From DASQBT01 sp963782495 (GTDB taxonomy: Bacteria > Pseudomonadota > Gammaproteobacteria > Burkholderiales > Thiobacillaceae), in the NCBI GenBank assembly GCA_963782495.1, contig CAWAJU010000003.1, forward strand, positions 62,001 to 126,000: DNA of 64,000 nucleotides, given 5' to 3'. The position numbers and the translations under genes are program-made. How positions within the stretch are numbered: position 1 is the first letter of the stretch; each line of letters begins with the position of its first letter. Shown piece after piece: positions 52,868-61,742 of the stretch. Below the pieces are notes generated by a model. It was not told where the DNA came from. It ran no database searches and worked only from the letters and a program-made list of their open reading frames with translations.

Positions 52868-52887
52868 GGGACGGCGCAAGCCGTCCC
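52868..52887 (+). terminator. Terminator-like hairpin in the rpsL leader
   Basis: GGGACGGC and GCCGTCCC form a perfect 8-bp stem capped by a GCAA (GNRA) tetraloop, followed by GGTTGTTTT. It lies downstream of the str promoter and 37 bp before rpsL, so it could attenuate str transcription as well as end rpoBC readthrough. Confidence 0.7.
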
Positions 52888-52924
52888 GGTTGTTTTAAGA
52901 CCAAGCATATGGGTAACGAGAACG

Positions 52925-53302
52925 ATGCCAACCATTAACCAATTGATCCGCAAGCCCCGTCAGGCTCCGCGAACCAAGAGCAAGGTACCTGCCCTGCAGG
53001 CCTGCCCGCAGCGGCGCGGTGTGTGTACGCGCGTGTACACCACTACGCCGAAAAAACCCAACTCCGCGCTGCGGAAGGTTTGCAAGGTGAGGCTGACCAA
53101 CGGGTTTGAGGTGATCAGCTACATCGGCGGTGAAGGCCACAACCTTCAGGAACACTCGGTGGTTCTCATACGTGGTGGCCGGGTGAAGGACTTGCCGGGT
53201 GTGCGTTATCACACCGTGCGTGGGTCCCTGGATACGGCCGGCGTCAAAGACCGCAAGCAGTCCCGTTCGAAGTACGGCGCCAAGCGTCCCAAGGCTGCCT
53301 GA
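52925..53302 (+). CDS. rpsL: 30S ribosomal protein S12
   Basis: A 125-aa decoding-centre protein. The streptomycin-relevant loops TTPKKPNSALRKV (about 39-51) and RVKDLPGVRYHTVRG (about 86-100) are both of sensitive wild-type form, with lysines retained. First gene of the str operon (rpsL, rpsG, fusA, tuf). Confidence 0.99.
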   Translation: MPTINQLIRKPRQAPRTKSKVPALQACPQRRGVCTRVYTTTPKKPNSALRKVCKVRLTNGFEVISYIGGEGHNLQEHSVVLIRGGRVKDLPGVRYHTVRGSLDTAGVKDRKQSRSKYGAKRPKAA

Positions 53303-53324
53303 TTAAGTAGAGAGAAAGAAAACC

Positions 53325-53795
53325 ATGCCACGTCGTCGCGAAGTTCCCAAGCGTGAGATTCTGCCCGATCCAAAATTCGGCAACCAGGAAGTCTCAAAAT
53401 TCATGAATGCCATCATGAATTCCGGCAAGAAGTCGGTTGCCGAGCGTATTGTGTATGGCGCGTTTGAGCAGATCTCCAAGAAATCCGGCAAGGATCCGCT
53501 GGAGGTGTTTTCGTCCGCCATGAATAACGTACGTCCGCTCGTGGAAGTTAAGAGCCGTAGGGTCGGTGGCGCCAACTACCAAGTGCCCGTTGAGGTGCGC
53601 CCCTCGCGCCGTTCCGCGCTGGCGATGCGCTGGGTGCGTGACGCCGCGCGCAAGCGCGGCGAGAAGTCCATGGGTGCCCGCCTGGCAGGCGAACTCCTGG
53701 ATGCGTCCGAAGGACGCGGCGCGGCCATGAAGAAGCGCGAGGAAGTGCACCGTATGGCTGAAGCCAACAAGGCCTTCGCCCACTTCAGATTTTAA
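53325..53795 (+). CDS. rpsG: 30S ribosomal protein S7
   Basis: A 156-aa primary 16S rRNA-binding protein that organises the 30S head. The conserved start PRRREVPKREILPDP and the block VPVEVRPSRRSALAMRWV (about 87-104) are present. In E. coli S7 represses the str mRNA between rpsL and rpsG; here that gap is only 22 bp. Confidence 0.99.
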   Translation: MPRRREVPKREILPDPKFGNQEVSKFMNAIMNSGKKSVAERIVYGAFEQISKKSGKDPLEVFSSAMNNVRPLVEVKSRRVGGANYQVPVEVRPSRRSALAMRWVRDAARKRGEKSMGARLAGELLDASEGRGAAMKKREEVHRMAEANKAFAHFRF

Positions 53796-53824
53796 TTAGC
53801 TCATCCAAGCAGGAATATTTTAAA

Positions 53825-55918
53825 GTGGCACGCGCTACCCCAATCGACCGCTATCGCAACATCGGCATTTCCGCGCACATTGATGCGGGAAAGACCACGA
53901 CGACAGAACGCATCCTGTTTTACACCGGCGTCTCGCACAAGATTGGCGAAGTGCACGACGGTGCGGCCACCATGGACTGGATGGAGCAGGAACGTGAACG
54001 TGGCATCACAATCACCTCTGCTGCGACCACTTGTTTCTGGAAGGGCATGAGCGGCAAGTACGACGAACATCGAATCAATATCATCGACACCCCTGGCCAC
54101 GTCGATTTCACCATTGAGGTGGAGCGCTCGATGCGCGTGCTGGACGGCGCTTGCATGGTGTATTGCGCAGTGGGCGGAGTGCAGCCGCAGTCCGAAACGG
54201 TGTGGCGGCAGGCCAATAAGTACAAGGTTCCGCGCTTGGCATTCGTCAACAAGATGGACCGCACTGGCGCCAACTTCTTCAAAGTGTACGAGCAGATGCG
54301 CAGCCGCCTGCGTGCAAACCCAATTCCTATTGTCGTGCCGATCGGCGCGGAGGAGAACTTCCAGGGCGTGGTCGATCTGACCAAGATGAAGGCCATCTAC
54401 TGGGATGAGGCGTCCCAGGGGATGAAGTTCGAATACACGGAGATACCGCCCGAACTGCTGGATACCTGCAAGGAATGGCGCGAGAAAATGCTCGAGGCCG
54501 CGGCCGAATCGTCTGAAGAAATGATGAACAAGTACCTGGAAGAGGGCGATCTTTCCGAGGCAGACATCAACAAGGGCCTTCGCGCCCGCACCATTGCCAG
54601 CGAAATTGTCCCGATGCTGTGCGGTACGGCGTTCAAGAACAAAGGCGTGCAGAAGATGCTGGACGCCGTGATCGATTACATGCCATCGCCGGCGGATATC
54701 CCGCCGGTTGAAGGCGAGCTCGAAAACGGCAACAAGGTCGAGCGCAGCGCATCGGATTCCGAGCCTTTTGCGGCCTTGGCATTCAAGATCGCGACCGACC
54801 CTTATGTTGGCCAGCTGACCTTCTTCCGCGTCTACTCGGGGGTGGTGAATTCCGGCGACACCATCTACAACTCGGTGCGCGGTCGCAAGGAGCGCATCGG
54901 GCGGATTCTGCAGATGCATGCCAACCAGCGTGCGGAAATCAAGGAAGTTCGCGCGGGTGACATCGCCGCGGCGGTGGGCCTGAAGGAAGCGGTCACCGGC
55001 GACACCATCTGCAATCCGGACAAACCCATTATTCTGGAGCGGATGATATTTCCCGAGCCGGTGATACACGTGGCGGTGGAACCCAAGACCAAGGCCGACC
55101 AGGAAAAGATGGGTATTGCCTTGGGTCGCCTGGCACAGGAAGATCCGTCGTTCCGCGTGCGTACCGATGAAGAAACCGGCCAGACGATTATTTCCGGCAT
55201 GGGCGAATTGCATCTCGAGATCATCGTCGATCGGATGAAGCGCGAGTTCGGAGTGGAGGCCAACGTCGGCGCGCCCCAGGTGGCGTATCGCGAAGCGATT
55301 CGCAAGCTCACCGAGATCGAAGGCAAGTTCGTCAAGCAGTCCGGCGGCAAGGGCCAGTACGGCCATGTGTGGCTCAAGATGGAGCCGAACGTTGCGGGCA
55401 AGGGCTACGAGTTTGTCGATTCCATCAAGGGCGGCACAGTGCCGCGCGAATACATTCCGGCGGTTGACAAGGGCTTGCGCGAGGCAATGAACAGTGGCGT
55501 CCTTGCGGGCTTCCCGGTAGTGGATGTGAAAGTCACGCTGTTTGACGGTTCCTACCACGAGGTGGACTCTTCTGAACAGGCTTTCAAGATGGCTGCCATC
55601 CTGGCGTTCAAGGACGGGATGCGCAAAGCCAATCCGGCACTGCTGGAGCCCATGATGGCGGTCGAGGTTGAAACGCCGGAAGACTACATGGGTGACGTGA
55701 TGGGCGACCTCAACCGCCGGCGCGGCATCATTCAGGGTATGGAGGACATGCCCGGCGGCAAGACGATCAAGGCAGAAGTGCCGCTGGCGGAGATGTTTGG
55801 CTATTCGACCGACCTGCGGTCCATGTCCCAAGGGCGTGCGACTTACTCGATGGAATTTAAGCACTACACTGAAGCGCCCAAGAATGTGGCGGAAACCGTG
55901 ATTAGCAGCAAGAAATAA
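53825..55918 (+). CDS. fusA: Elongation factor G
   Basis: A 697-aa translocase GTPase starting at a GTG (reading MARATPIDRYRNIGI). G1 AHIDAGKTTTTER is at about 17-29, DTPGHVDF near 87-94 and NKMDRTGA near 141-148. Domains II-V follow in normal order. It lies 29 bp after rpsG and 21 bp before tuf copy 2. Confidence 0.99.
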   Translation: MARATPIDRYRNIGISAHIDAGKTTTTERILFYTGVSHKIGEVHDGAATMDWMEQERERGITITSAATTCFWKGMSGKYDEHRINIIDTPGHVDFTIEVERSMRVLDGACMVYCAVGGVQPQSETVWRQANKYKVPRLAFVNKMDRTGANFFKVYEQMRSRLRANPIPIVVPIGAEENFQGVVDLTKMKAIYWDEASQGMKFEYTEIPPELLDTCKEWREKMLEAAAESSEEMMNKYLEEGDLSEADINKGLRARTIASEIVPMLCGTAFKNKGVQKMLDAVIDYMPSPADIPPVEGELENGNKVERSASDSEPFAALAFKIATDPYVGQLTFFRVYSGVVNSGDTIYNSVRGRKERIGRILQMHANQRAEIKEVRAGDIAAAVGLKEAVTGDTICNPDKPIILERMIFPEPVIHVAVEPKTKADQEKMGIALGRLAQEDPSFRVRTDEETGQTIISGMGELHLEIIVDRMKREFGVEANVGAPQVAYREAIRKLTEIEGKFVKQSGGKGQYGHVWLKMEPNVAGKGYEFVDSIKGGTVPREYIPAVDKGLREAMNSGVLAGFPVVDVKVTLFDGSYHEVDSSEQAFKMAAILAFKDGMRKANPALLEPMMAVEVETPEDYMGDVMGDLNRRRGIIQGMEDMPGGKTIKAEVPLAEMFGYSTDLRSMSQGRATYSMEFKHYTEAPKNVAETVISSKK

Positions 55919-55939
55919 TCTTCAACAGGGGCCAGAGAC

Positions 55940-57130
55940 ATGTCCAAGGAAAAATTTGAACGCACGAAACCGCACGTGAACGTGGGGACGATTGGTCACG
56001 TGGACCATGGCAAGACCACATTGACGGCGGCGATTACCCACATAATGTCGAAGAAGTTTGGTGGTTTGGCGAAGAACTATGCCGACATTGACTCGGCGCC
56101 TGAAGAGAAGGCGCGCGGCATCACCATCAACACTGCGCACGTCGAGTACGAGACCGAGAAGCGGCACTACGCCCACGTTGACTGTCCGGGGCACGCTGAC
56201 TACGTCAAGAACATGATCACGGGTGCGGCCCAGATGGACGGTGCCATACTGGTTGTGTCGGCGGCTGACGGTCCCATGCCCCAGACCCGCGAGCACATTC
56301 TGCTGGCACGCCAGGTTGGGGTGCCCTACATTGTCGTCTACATGAACAAGGCCGACATGGTCGACGATGCCGAACTGCTCGAATTGGTCGAAATGGAAGT
56401 GCGCGAATTGCTGTCCAAGTACGACTTTCCGGGGGACGACACCCCCATTGTCATTGGCTCGGCGCTCAAGGCCTTGGAAGGTGACCAGAGCGACATTGGT
56501 GAGCCCTCCATCTTCAAGCTCGCTGCAGCGCTGGACTCCTACATACCGCAGCCCGAGCGCGCCATTGACCAGCCCTTTCTGATGCCGGTCGAGGACGTCT
56601 TCTCCATCTCCGGGCGCGGCACCGTCGTGACCGGGCGGGTTGAGCGCGGCATCATCAAGGTGGGTGAGGAAATTGAGATCGTGGGCATCCGTCCCACCGT
56701 CAAGACCACCTGTACCGGGGTTGAGATGTTCAGGAAGCTTCTGGACCAGGGCCAGGCCGGCGACAACGTAGGCGTGCTGCTGCGCGGCACCAAGCGTGAA
56801 GAAGTTGAGCGCGGCCAGGTGCTGGCCAAGCCGGGCTCGATCACCCCGCACACCAAGTTCACCGCCGAGATCTATGTTCTGTCCAAGGAAGAAGGCGGAC
56901 GTCACACCCCGTTCTTCAACGGCTACCGTCCGCAGTTCTACTTCCGCACCACCGACGTGACGGGTTCGATTGAACTGCCGGCCGGGACCGAGATGGTCAT
57001 GCCCGGGGACAACATCAGCATTACCGTTGCCCTGATTGCGCCGATTGCCATGGAAGAAGGCCTGCGCTTTGCCATCCGCGAAGGCGGCCGTACCGTCGGC
57101 GCCGGCGTGGTCGCGAAAGTTATCGAGTAA
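55940..57130 (+). CDS. tuf: Elongation factor Tu, copy 2 (str operon)
   Basis: A 396-aa EF-Tu with the same protein sequence as the copy at 39492-40682. Three silent differences are seen at 56308 (A for C), 56320 (G for C) and 56368 (T for C). The upstream sequence (CAGGGGCCAGAGAC) and the sequence after the stop differ from copy 1, so identity ends at the gene borders. rpsJ begins 5 bp after its stop. Confidence 0.99.
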   Translation: MSKEKFERTKPHVNVGTIGHVDHGKTTLTAAITHIMSKKFGGLAKNYADIDSAPEEKARGITINTAHVEYETEKRHYAHVDCPGHADYVKNMITGAAQMDGAILVVSAADGPMPQTREHILLARQVGVPYIVVYMNKADMVDDAELLELVEMEVRELLSKYDFPGDDTPIVIGSALKALEGDQSDIGEPSIFKLAAALDSYIPQPERAIDQPFLMPVEDVFSISGRGTVVTGRVERGIIKVGEEIEIVGIRPTVKTTCTGVEMFRKLLDQGQAGDNVGVLLRGTKREEVERGQVLAKPGSITPHTKFTAEIYVLSKEEGGRHTPFFNGYRPQFYFRTTDVTGSIELPAGTEMVMPGDNISITVALIAPIAMEEGLRFAIREGGRTVGAGVVAKVIE

Positions 57131-57135
57131 ACATT

Positions 57136-57444
57136 ATGCAAAGCCAGAAAATCCGTATTCGACTCAAAGCCTTCGATTACAAACTGATCGACCAGTCTGC
57201 ACTTGAGATTGTGGAAACCGCCAAGCGTACCGGTGCGGTGGTAAAAGGACCGGTGCCCTTGCCCACCTCGATCGAACGATTTGACGTGCTGAGCTCCCCG
57301 CATGTCAACAAGACAGCCCGCGACCAGTTCGAAATCCGCACCCATCGCCGTCTGATGGACATCATCGATCCGACGGACAAGACCGTCGATGCGTTGATGA
57401 AGCTGGATCTGCCAGCCGGCGTGGATGTGGAGATCAAGCTTTAA
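57136..57444 (+). CDS. rpsJ: 30S ribosomal protein S10
   Basis: A 102-aa S10/NusE, both a 30S head protein and a transcription antitermination factor. Family blocks: IRIRLKAFDYKLID (about 6-19) and GPVPLPTSIERFDVLSSPHVNK (about 37-58). It lies only 5 bp from tuf, so the S10 operon is probably read through from str, with no space for the classical S10 leader. Confidence 0.98.
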   Translation: MQSQKIRIRLKAFDYKLIDQSALEIVETAKRTGAVVKGPVPLPTSIERFDVLSSPHVNKTARDQFEIRTHRRLMDIIDPTDKTVDALMKLDLPAGVDVEIKL

Positions 57445-57472
57445 TCAGCGTTTGCTTGAATTGAAGGTGAAA

Positions 57473-57522
57473 CGCGGGTAAACTTCCGCGCTTTGCTGTA
57501 ACGGCTCCCAACGTGGGGAGCC
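57473..57522 (+). promoter_or_regulatory. Two stem-loops between rpsJ and rplC
   Basis: CGCGG/CCGCG (57473-57477 with 57486-57490) and GGCTCCC/GGGAGCC (57503-57509 with 57516-57522, 6-nt loop) lie in the 150-bp gap before rplC. The gap is long for this operon and could hold a regulatory leader for rplC-rplD. Confidence 0.5.
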
Positions 57523-57594
57523 AGATAGCCGGTCAATTGCAATCGGCGCCCGGATTGGCTCAGCTGCCCGGGGTTTTCAAAAAAGGAAAGTGAA

Positions 57595-58239
57595 ATGAGC
57601 GTCGGACTCGTCGGCCGTAAGGTCGGCATGACCCGCATATTCACCGAAGACGGGGCCTCCGTTCCGGTGACCGTGCTGGACGTGTCGAATAATCGTGTCA
57701 CTCAGATCAAGACTGAAGCCACCGATGGCTACAATGCCATCCAAGTGACTTTTGGTGCCCGTCGAAACAGCCGGGTAAACAAGGCCCAGGCTGGGCTTTT
57801 TGCCAAGGCGGGCGTCGAAGCCGGCGAAGGCATGCAAGAATTCATCGTGGCGGCCGATGCGGTCAGCCAATATCAGCCCGGCACTACAATTTCTGTGGAA
57901 ATCTTCCAGCCGGGTCAGGTTGTGGATGTATCCGGGGTCACCCAAGGCAAGGGGTTCTCCGGCGTCATCAAGCGTCACCACTTCAAGTCGCAGCGCGCCA
58001 CCCACGGCAACTCGCGTTCGCATAACGTTCCTGGATCCATCGGCATGGCCCAGGATCCGGGTCGCGTATTCCCGGGCAAGCGGATGGCCGGACACCTTGG
58101 CGGTGTCAATCGCACCGTGCAAAATCTTGAAATCGCCCGTGTCGATGCGGCGCGCGGCCTGTTGTTGGTGAAAGGCGCGGTGCCGGGCTCCAAAGGCGGC
58201 GAAATACTTGTGCGTCCCGCAGTGAAAGGGGGTGCCTGA
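57595..58239 (+). CDS. rplC: 50S ribosomal protein L3
   Basis: A 214-aa L3, an early assembly protein near the peptidyl-transferase centre. It shows GLVGRKVGMTRIFTEDG (about 3-19) and the Gln-loop HGNSRSHNVPGSIGMAQDPGRVF (about 138-160); the latter holds the Gln that PrmB methylates in other bacteria. An AAAGGAAAG site precedes the ATG. The stop overlaps the rplD start. Confidence 0.98.
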   Translation: MSVGLVGRKVGMTRIFTEDGASVPVTVLDVSNNRVTQIKTEATDGYNAIQVTFGARRNSRVNKAQAGLFAKAGVEAGEGMQEFIVAADAVSQYQPGTTISVEIFQPGQVVDVSGVTQGKGFSGVIKRHHFKSQRATHGNSRSHNVPGSIGMAQDPGRVFPGKRMAGHLGGVNRTVQNLEIARVDAARGLLLVKGAVPGSKGGEILVRPAVKGGA

Positions 58240-58856
58240 TGGATTTGACCGTAATTGACGCTCAGGGCGACCAAGCGTCCAGCCTCGCGGCGTCAGATGA
58301 AATTTTTGGCCGCGACTACAACGAGGCGCTGGTGCATCAAGTGGTGACGGCCTTCATGTCAAACGCACGCGCCGGCAACAGCAAGCAAAAAGACCGCGAA
58401 GAAGTCAGGCACAGCACGAAGAAGCCGTTTCGCCAGAAGGGCACCGGCCGTGCTCGCGCCGGCATGACATCGAGTCCGTTGTGGCGTGGTGGTGGCAGGA
58501 TCTTTCCGAATACGGGAGAAGAAGACTATACCCACAAAATCAACCGCAAGATGTACCGCGCGGGGATGGCGGCAATCTTGTCCCAACTGGCGCGCGACGG
58601 CAAGTTGAAGGTGGTAGACGACCTCGGAGTGGATGCACCCAAGACCAAACTGCTTGCGCAGAAGCTCAAAGGTATGGGTTATGGCAAGGTCATGATCATT
58701 GCCGACAGTGTGGATGAAAACCTGTGGCTGTCCTCCCGCAATCTGGTCAATGTGTATGTGGTTGAGCCCCGGCACGTGGATCCCTGGAACCTGATGAAGT
58801 TTGGCAACGTATTGATGACCAAGCAGGCAGTGAAGCAATTTGAGGAGATGCTGTGA
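58239..58856 (+). CDS. rplD: 50S ribosomal protein L4
   Basis: A 205-aa L4, lining the exit tunnel. The extended loop block STKKPFRQKGTGRARAGMTSSPLWRGGG (about 59-86) is intact, including the macrolide-relevant KGTGRAR stretch. In E. coli L4 is the autogenous repressor of the S10 operon. The ATG shares a base with the rplC stop (TGATG). Confidence 0.98.
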   Translation: MDLTVIDAQGDQASSLAASDEIFGRDYNEALVHQVVTAFMSNARAGNSKQKDREEVRHSTKKPFRQKGTGRARAGMTSSPLWRGGGRIFPNTGEEDYTHKINRKMYRAGMAAILSQLARDGKLKVVDDLGVDAPKTKLLAQKLKGMGYGKVMIIADSVDENLWLSSRNLVNVYVVEPRHVDPWNLMKFGNVLMTKQAVKQFEEML

Positions 58857-59161
58857 TGAGCGCGACCCATACCGAGCGTCTGCTCAAGGTCATATTGGCG
58901 CCGGTTGTATCCGAGAAGAGCACAAGAGTGGCCGACAAGCTGAATCAGGTGGTGTTCCGGGTCTTGTCCGATGCCACCAAGCAGGAGATTTCCGCTGCGG
59001 TGGAACATCTGTTCAAGGTAGAGGTAACGGGCGTGCAGGTGGCCAATGTCAAAGGCAAGACCAAGCGCTCCGGCCGTATCACAGGTCGTCGTCAGGACTG
59101 GAAAAAGGCTTATGTCAGCATCAAGCCTGGCCAGGAACTTGACCTGACTTCCGGCCAGTAG
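58856..59161 (+). CDS. rplW: 50S ribosomal protein L23
   Basis: A 101-aa L23 at the tunnel exit, a docking site for trigger factor and SRP. It shows VILAPVVSEKSTR (about 12-24) and the C-terminal GRRQDWKKAYVSIKPG. The ATG at 58856 shares a base with the rplD stop; a GTG one codon earlier is the alternative. Confidence 0.97.
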   Translation: MSATHTERLLKVILAPVVSEKSTRVADKLNQVVFRVLSDATKQEISAAVEHLFKVEVTGVQVANVKGKTKRSGRITGRRQDWKKAYVSIKPGQELDLTSGQ

Positions 59162-59172
59162 AGGGAAACGAC

Positions 59173-60000
59173 ATGGCACTCGTCAAAGTAAAACCGACAT
59201 CCCCCGGCCGTCGTGCGGTGGTGAAAGTCGTCAGCCCAAATCTTCATAAGGGCAAACCCGTTGCCAAGCTGGTGGAGCCGAAGAAGCGCGGTTCCGGGCG
59301 CAACAACAACGGGCATATCACCACTCGGCATAAGGGCGGTGGCCACAAGCAACACTACCGGGTGGTGGATTTCCGCCGCGACAAGGATGGCGTTGCTGCC
59401 AATGTGGAGCGGCTTGAATACGATCCCAACCGTTCCGCCCATCTCGCATTGTTATGTTATGCGGATGGCGAGCGACGTTACATTCTTGCCCCGCGTGGCG
59501 TGGTCGCTGGCAGCCCGCTGATGAGCGGCGCAGAAGCTCCCATCAAACCGGGTAATTGTCTGCCTCTGCGAAATATCCCGGTCGGTTCAACCATCCATGC
59601 CATCGAGTTGCAGCCTGGCAAGGGCGCGCAACTGGCGCGTGCGGCTGGGACTTCGGTGCAGTTGTTGGCTCGGGAAGGCGTCTATGCCCAGCTACGGCTG
59701 CGTTCCGGCGAAATTCGCAAGGTTCACGTGGATTGTCGCGCGACGTTAGGCGAGGTTGGCAATGGCGAACACAGCCTGCGCTCGATCGGCAAGGCGGGCG
59801 CCAATCGCTGGCGCGGTATCAGGCCCACAGTGCGTGGTGTCGCCATGAACCCGGTCGATCACCCACATGGCGGCGGCGAGGGTCGCACTGGCGCGGGCAG
59901 GGTCCCGGTCAGCCCATGGGGTACGCCCACCAAGGGTTACCGTACGCGTAGCAACAAGCGCACCAATGGCATGATTGTGCGTCGCCGTCAAGCCAGCTGA
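59173..60000 (+). CDS. rplB: 50S ribosomal protein L2
   Basis: A 275-aa L2, the large-subunit core protein needed for subunit joining and peptidyl transfer. The C-terminal block MNPVDHPHGGGEGRTG (about 225-240), with the conserved functional His, is intact. GAGGGAAACG precedes the ATG. Confidence 0.99.
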   Translation: MALVKVKPTSPGRRAVVKVVSPNLHKGKPVAKLVEPKKRGSGRNNNGHITTRHKGGGHKQHYRVVDFRRDKDGVAANVERLEYDPNRSAHLALLCYADGERRYILAPRGVVAGSPLMSGAEAPIKPGNCLPLRNIPVGSTIHAIELQPGKGAQLARAAGTSVQLLAREGVYAQLRLRSGEIRKVHVDCRATLGEVGNGEHSLRSIGKAGANRWRGIRPTVRGVAMNPVDHPHGGGEGRTGAGRVPVSPWGTPTKGYRTRSNKRTNGMIVRRRQAS

Positions 60001-60015
60001 TTGAGGTAAGGAAAA

Positions 60016-60291
60016 ATGTCACGTTCAATCAAAAAAGGCCCGTTTGTCGATGCCCATCTGATGAAAAAGGTGGAGGCCGCCCTGGCCATTAAAGACAAGC
60101 GCCCTATCAAGACCTGGTCCCGCCGCTCTACGGTGTTGCCGGACTTTATTGGTCTGACTGTAGCCGTCCACAACGGACGCCAGCATGTGCCGGTGTATGT
60201 CACCGAGAACATGGTGGGCCACAAGCTTGGCGAATTTGCCTTGACCCGAACGTTCAAAGGTCACGCGGCCGACAAGAAAGCGAAGAGATAA
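60016..60291 (+). CDS. rpsS: 30S ribosomal protein S19
   Basis: A 91-aa S19 of the 30S head, contacting the intersubunit bridge and A-site finger. Conserved start RSIKKGPFVDAHLMKK and end block LGEFALTRTFKGH are present. AAGGAA precedes the ATG. Confidence 0.99.
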   Translation: MSRSIKKGPFVDAHLMKKVEAALAIKDKRPIKTWSRRSTVLPDFIGLTVAVHNGRQHVPVYVTENMVGHKLGEFALTRTFKGHAADKKAKR

Positions 60292-60301
60292 GGAGCCCAT
60301 G

Positions 60302-60631
60302 ATGGAAGTTTCCGCACATTTGCGAGGCACCCGCCTTTCTGCCCAGAAGGGCAGGTTGGTGGCAGATCAGGTCCGCGGTCTGCCTGTGGACCGTGCCCTC
60401 AACGTTCTTGCCTTCAGTCCAAAAAAAGGCGCCACGATCATCAAGAAGGTGCTGGAGTCGGCGATTGCCAACGCGGAACACAACGAGGGCGCGGATATCG
60501 ACGCGCTCACGGTCAAGACCATCTACGTTGACAAGGGGCCGAGCCTCAAACGTTTCGCCGCCCGCGCCAAAGGGCGGGGTAATCGAATTGAAAAGCAGAC
60601 TTGCCACATCACCGTGACGGTCGGAGATTAG
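60302..60631 (+). CDS. rplV: 50S ribosomal protein L22
   Basis: A 109-aa L22 whose beta hairpin lines the exit tunnel. The second of two tandem ATGs (60302) is preferred because AGGAG lies six bases before it rather than three. The hairpin region (VDKGPSLKRFAARAKGRG, about 74-91) is intact. Confidence 0.98.
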   Translation: MEVSAHLRGTRLSAQKGRLVADQVRGLPVDRALNVLAFSPKKGATIIKKVLESAIANAEHNEGADIDALTVKTIYVDKGPSLKRFAARAKGRGNRIEKQTCHITVTVGD

Positions 60632-60635
60632 GAAT

Positions 60636-61340
60636 ATGGGACAGAAGATACATCCGATTGGCTTTCGTCTGAGCGTACAACGTTCCTGGACTGCCAAATG
60701 GTACGGCTCGAATAAGGATTTCGCGTCCACGCTCAAGGAAGATTTGAAAGTGCGCGAGTATCTCAAGCGCAAGCTGGCCGGTGCGTCGGTCAGCAAGGTG
60801 CTGATCGAGCGTCCCGCCAAGAATGCGCGGATTACAATATTCAGTGCGCGCCCCGGCGTGGTGATCGGCAAGAAGGGCGAAGACATCGAGAAACTGCGCG
60901 CCGACCTTGGGCGCATGATGACGGTACCGGTGCACGTGAACATTGAGGAAGTCCGCAAGCCCGAAACTGACGCACAAATCATTGCTGACGGAATTGCGCA
61001 GCAGTTGGAAAAGCGGGTAATGTTCCGCCGGGCCATGAAGCGTGCCATGCAAAACGCCATGCGCTTGGGCGCGCAAGGCATCAAGATCATGAGTTCCGGG
61101 CGCTTGAATGGCGCTGAAATCGCCCGCAGAGAATGGTATCGGGAAGGCCGCGTGCCCCTGCATACGCTACGTGCCGAAATTGATTATGGTGTGGCTGAGG
61201 CCAAGACGACCTACGGTATTACCGGTATCAAGGTTTGGGTGTACAAGGGTGACAGCCTGAACCGTGGTGATCAGCCGGCGGCCGCAGAGCCGGAGAGGCG
61301 CGGCAAGAAATCAGGAGTGAAGCATGCTGCAGCCAGCTAG
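60636..61340 (+). CDS. rpsC: 30S ribosomal protein S3
   Basis: A 234-aa S3 at the mRNA entry tunnel. The KH domain motif GVVIGKKGEDIEKLR lies near 74-88; the start MGQKIHPIGFRLSV is conserved. The C-terminal tail is Lys/Ala-rich and its last 17 bp overlap rplP. Confidence 0.99.
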   Translation: MGQKIHPIGFRLSVQRSWTAKWYGSNKDFASTLKEDLKVREYLKRKLAGASVSKVLIERPAKNARITIFSARPGVVIGKKGEDIEKLRADLGRMMTVPVHVNIEEVRKPETDAQIIADGIAQQLEKRVMFRRAMKRAMQNAMRLGAQGIKIMSSGRLNGAEIARREWYREGRVPLHTLRAEIDYGVAEAKTTYGITGIKVWVYKGDSLNRGDQPAAAEPERRGKKSGVKHAAAS

Positions 61341-61740
61341 AAGGAAGTATCGCAAGGAGCAGAAAGGTCGCAATACGGGCAAGGCAACCCGTGGGGCCAA
61401 GGTCAGTTTCGGTGAGTACGGGCTCAAGGCCATCGGCCGCGGCCGTCTGACTGCGCGCCAGATTGAGGCGGCACGTCGCGCGATGACCCGTCACATCAAA
61501 CGGGGCGGCCGGATCTGGATCCGCATTTTCCCGGACAAGCCGGTTTCCAAGAAGCCCGCTGAAGTGCGGATGGGCAACGGCAAGGGGAGCCCGGAATACT
61601 ACGTTGCCGAGATTCAACCGGGCAAGGTGTTGTACGAAATGGACGGCGTCGATGAAACGCTGGCCCGGGAGGCTTTTCGCCTGGCGGCAGCCAAACTGCC
61701 GATCCAGACAGCGTTTGTCACCCGCATGATCGGGAGCTGA
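61324..61740 (+). CDS. rplP: 50S ribosomal protein L16
   Basis: A 138-aa L16 near the A-site tRNA elbow. It shows the start MLQPARRKYRKEQKGRN and the block GGRIWIRIFPDKPVSKKPAEVRMG (about 60-83), whose Arg is hydroxylated in some bacteria. It overlaps rpsC by 17 bp in another frame. Confidence 0.99.
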   Translation: MLQPARRKYRKEQKGRNTGKATRGAKVSFGEYGLKAIGRGRLTARQIEAARRAMTRHIKRGGRIWIRIFPDKPVSKKPAEVRMGNGKGSPEYYVAEIQPGKVLYEMDGVDETLAREAFRLAAAKLPIQTAFVTRMIGS

Positions 61741-61742
61741 AC

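Noticed and set aside
53801..55864. Open frame of 687 codons on the minus strand
   Set aside because: It is antisense to fusA with shadow composition; the sense gene is unambiguous.
39492..57130. Duplicate tuf genes as an assembly artefact
   Set aside because: The flanks of both copies are unique and in their expected operons, and three silent differences separate them.
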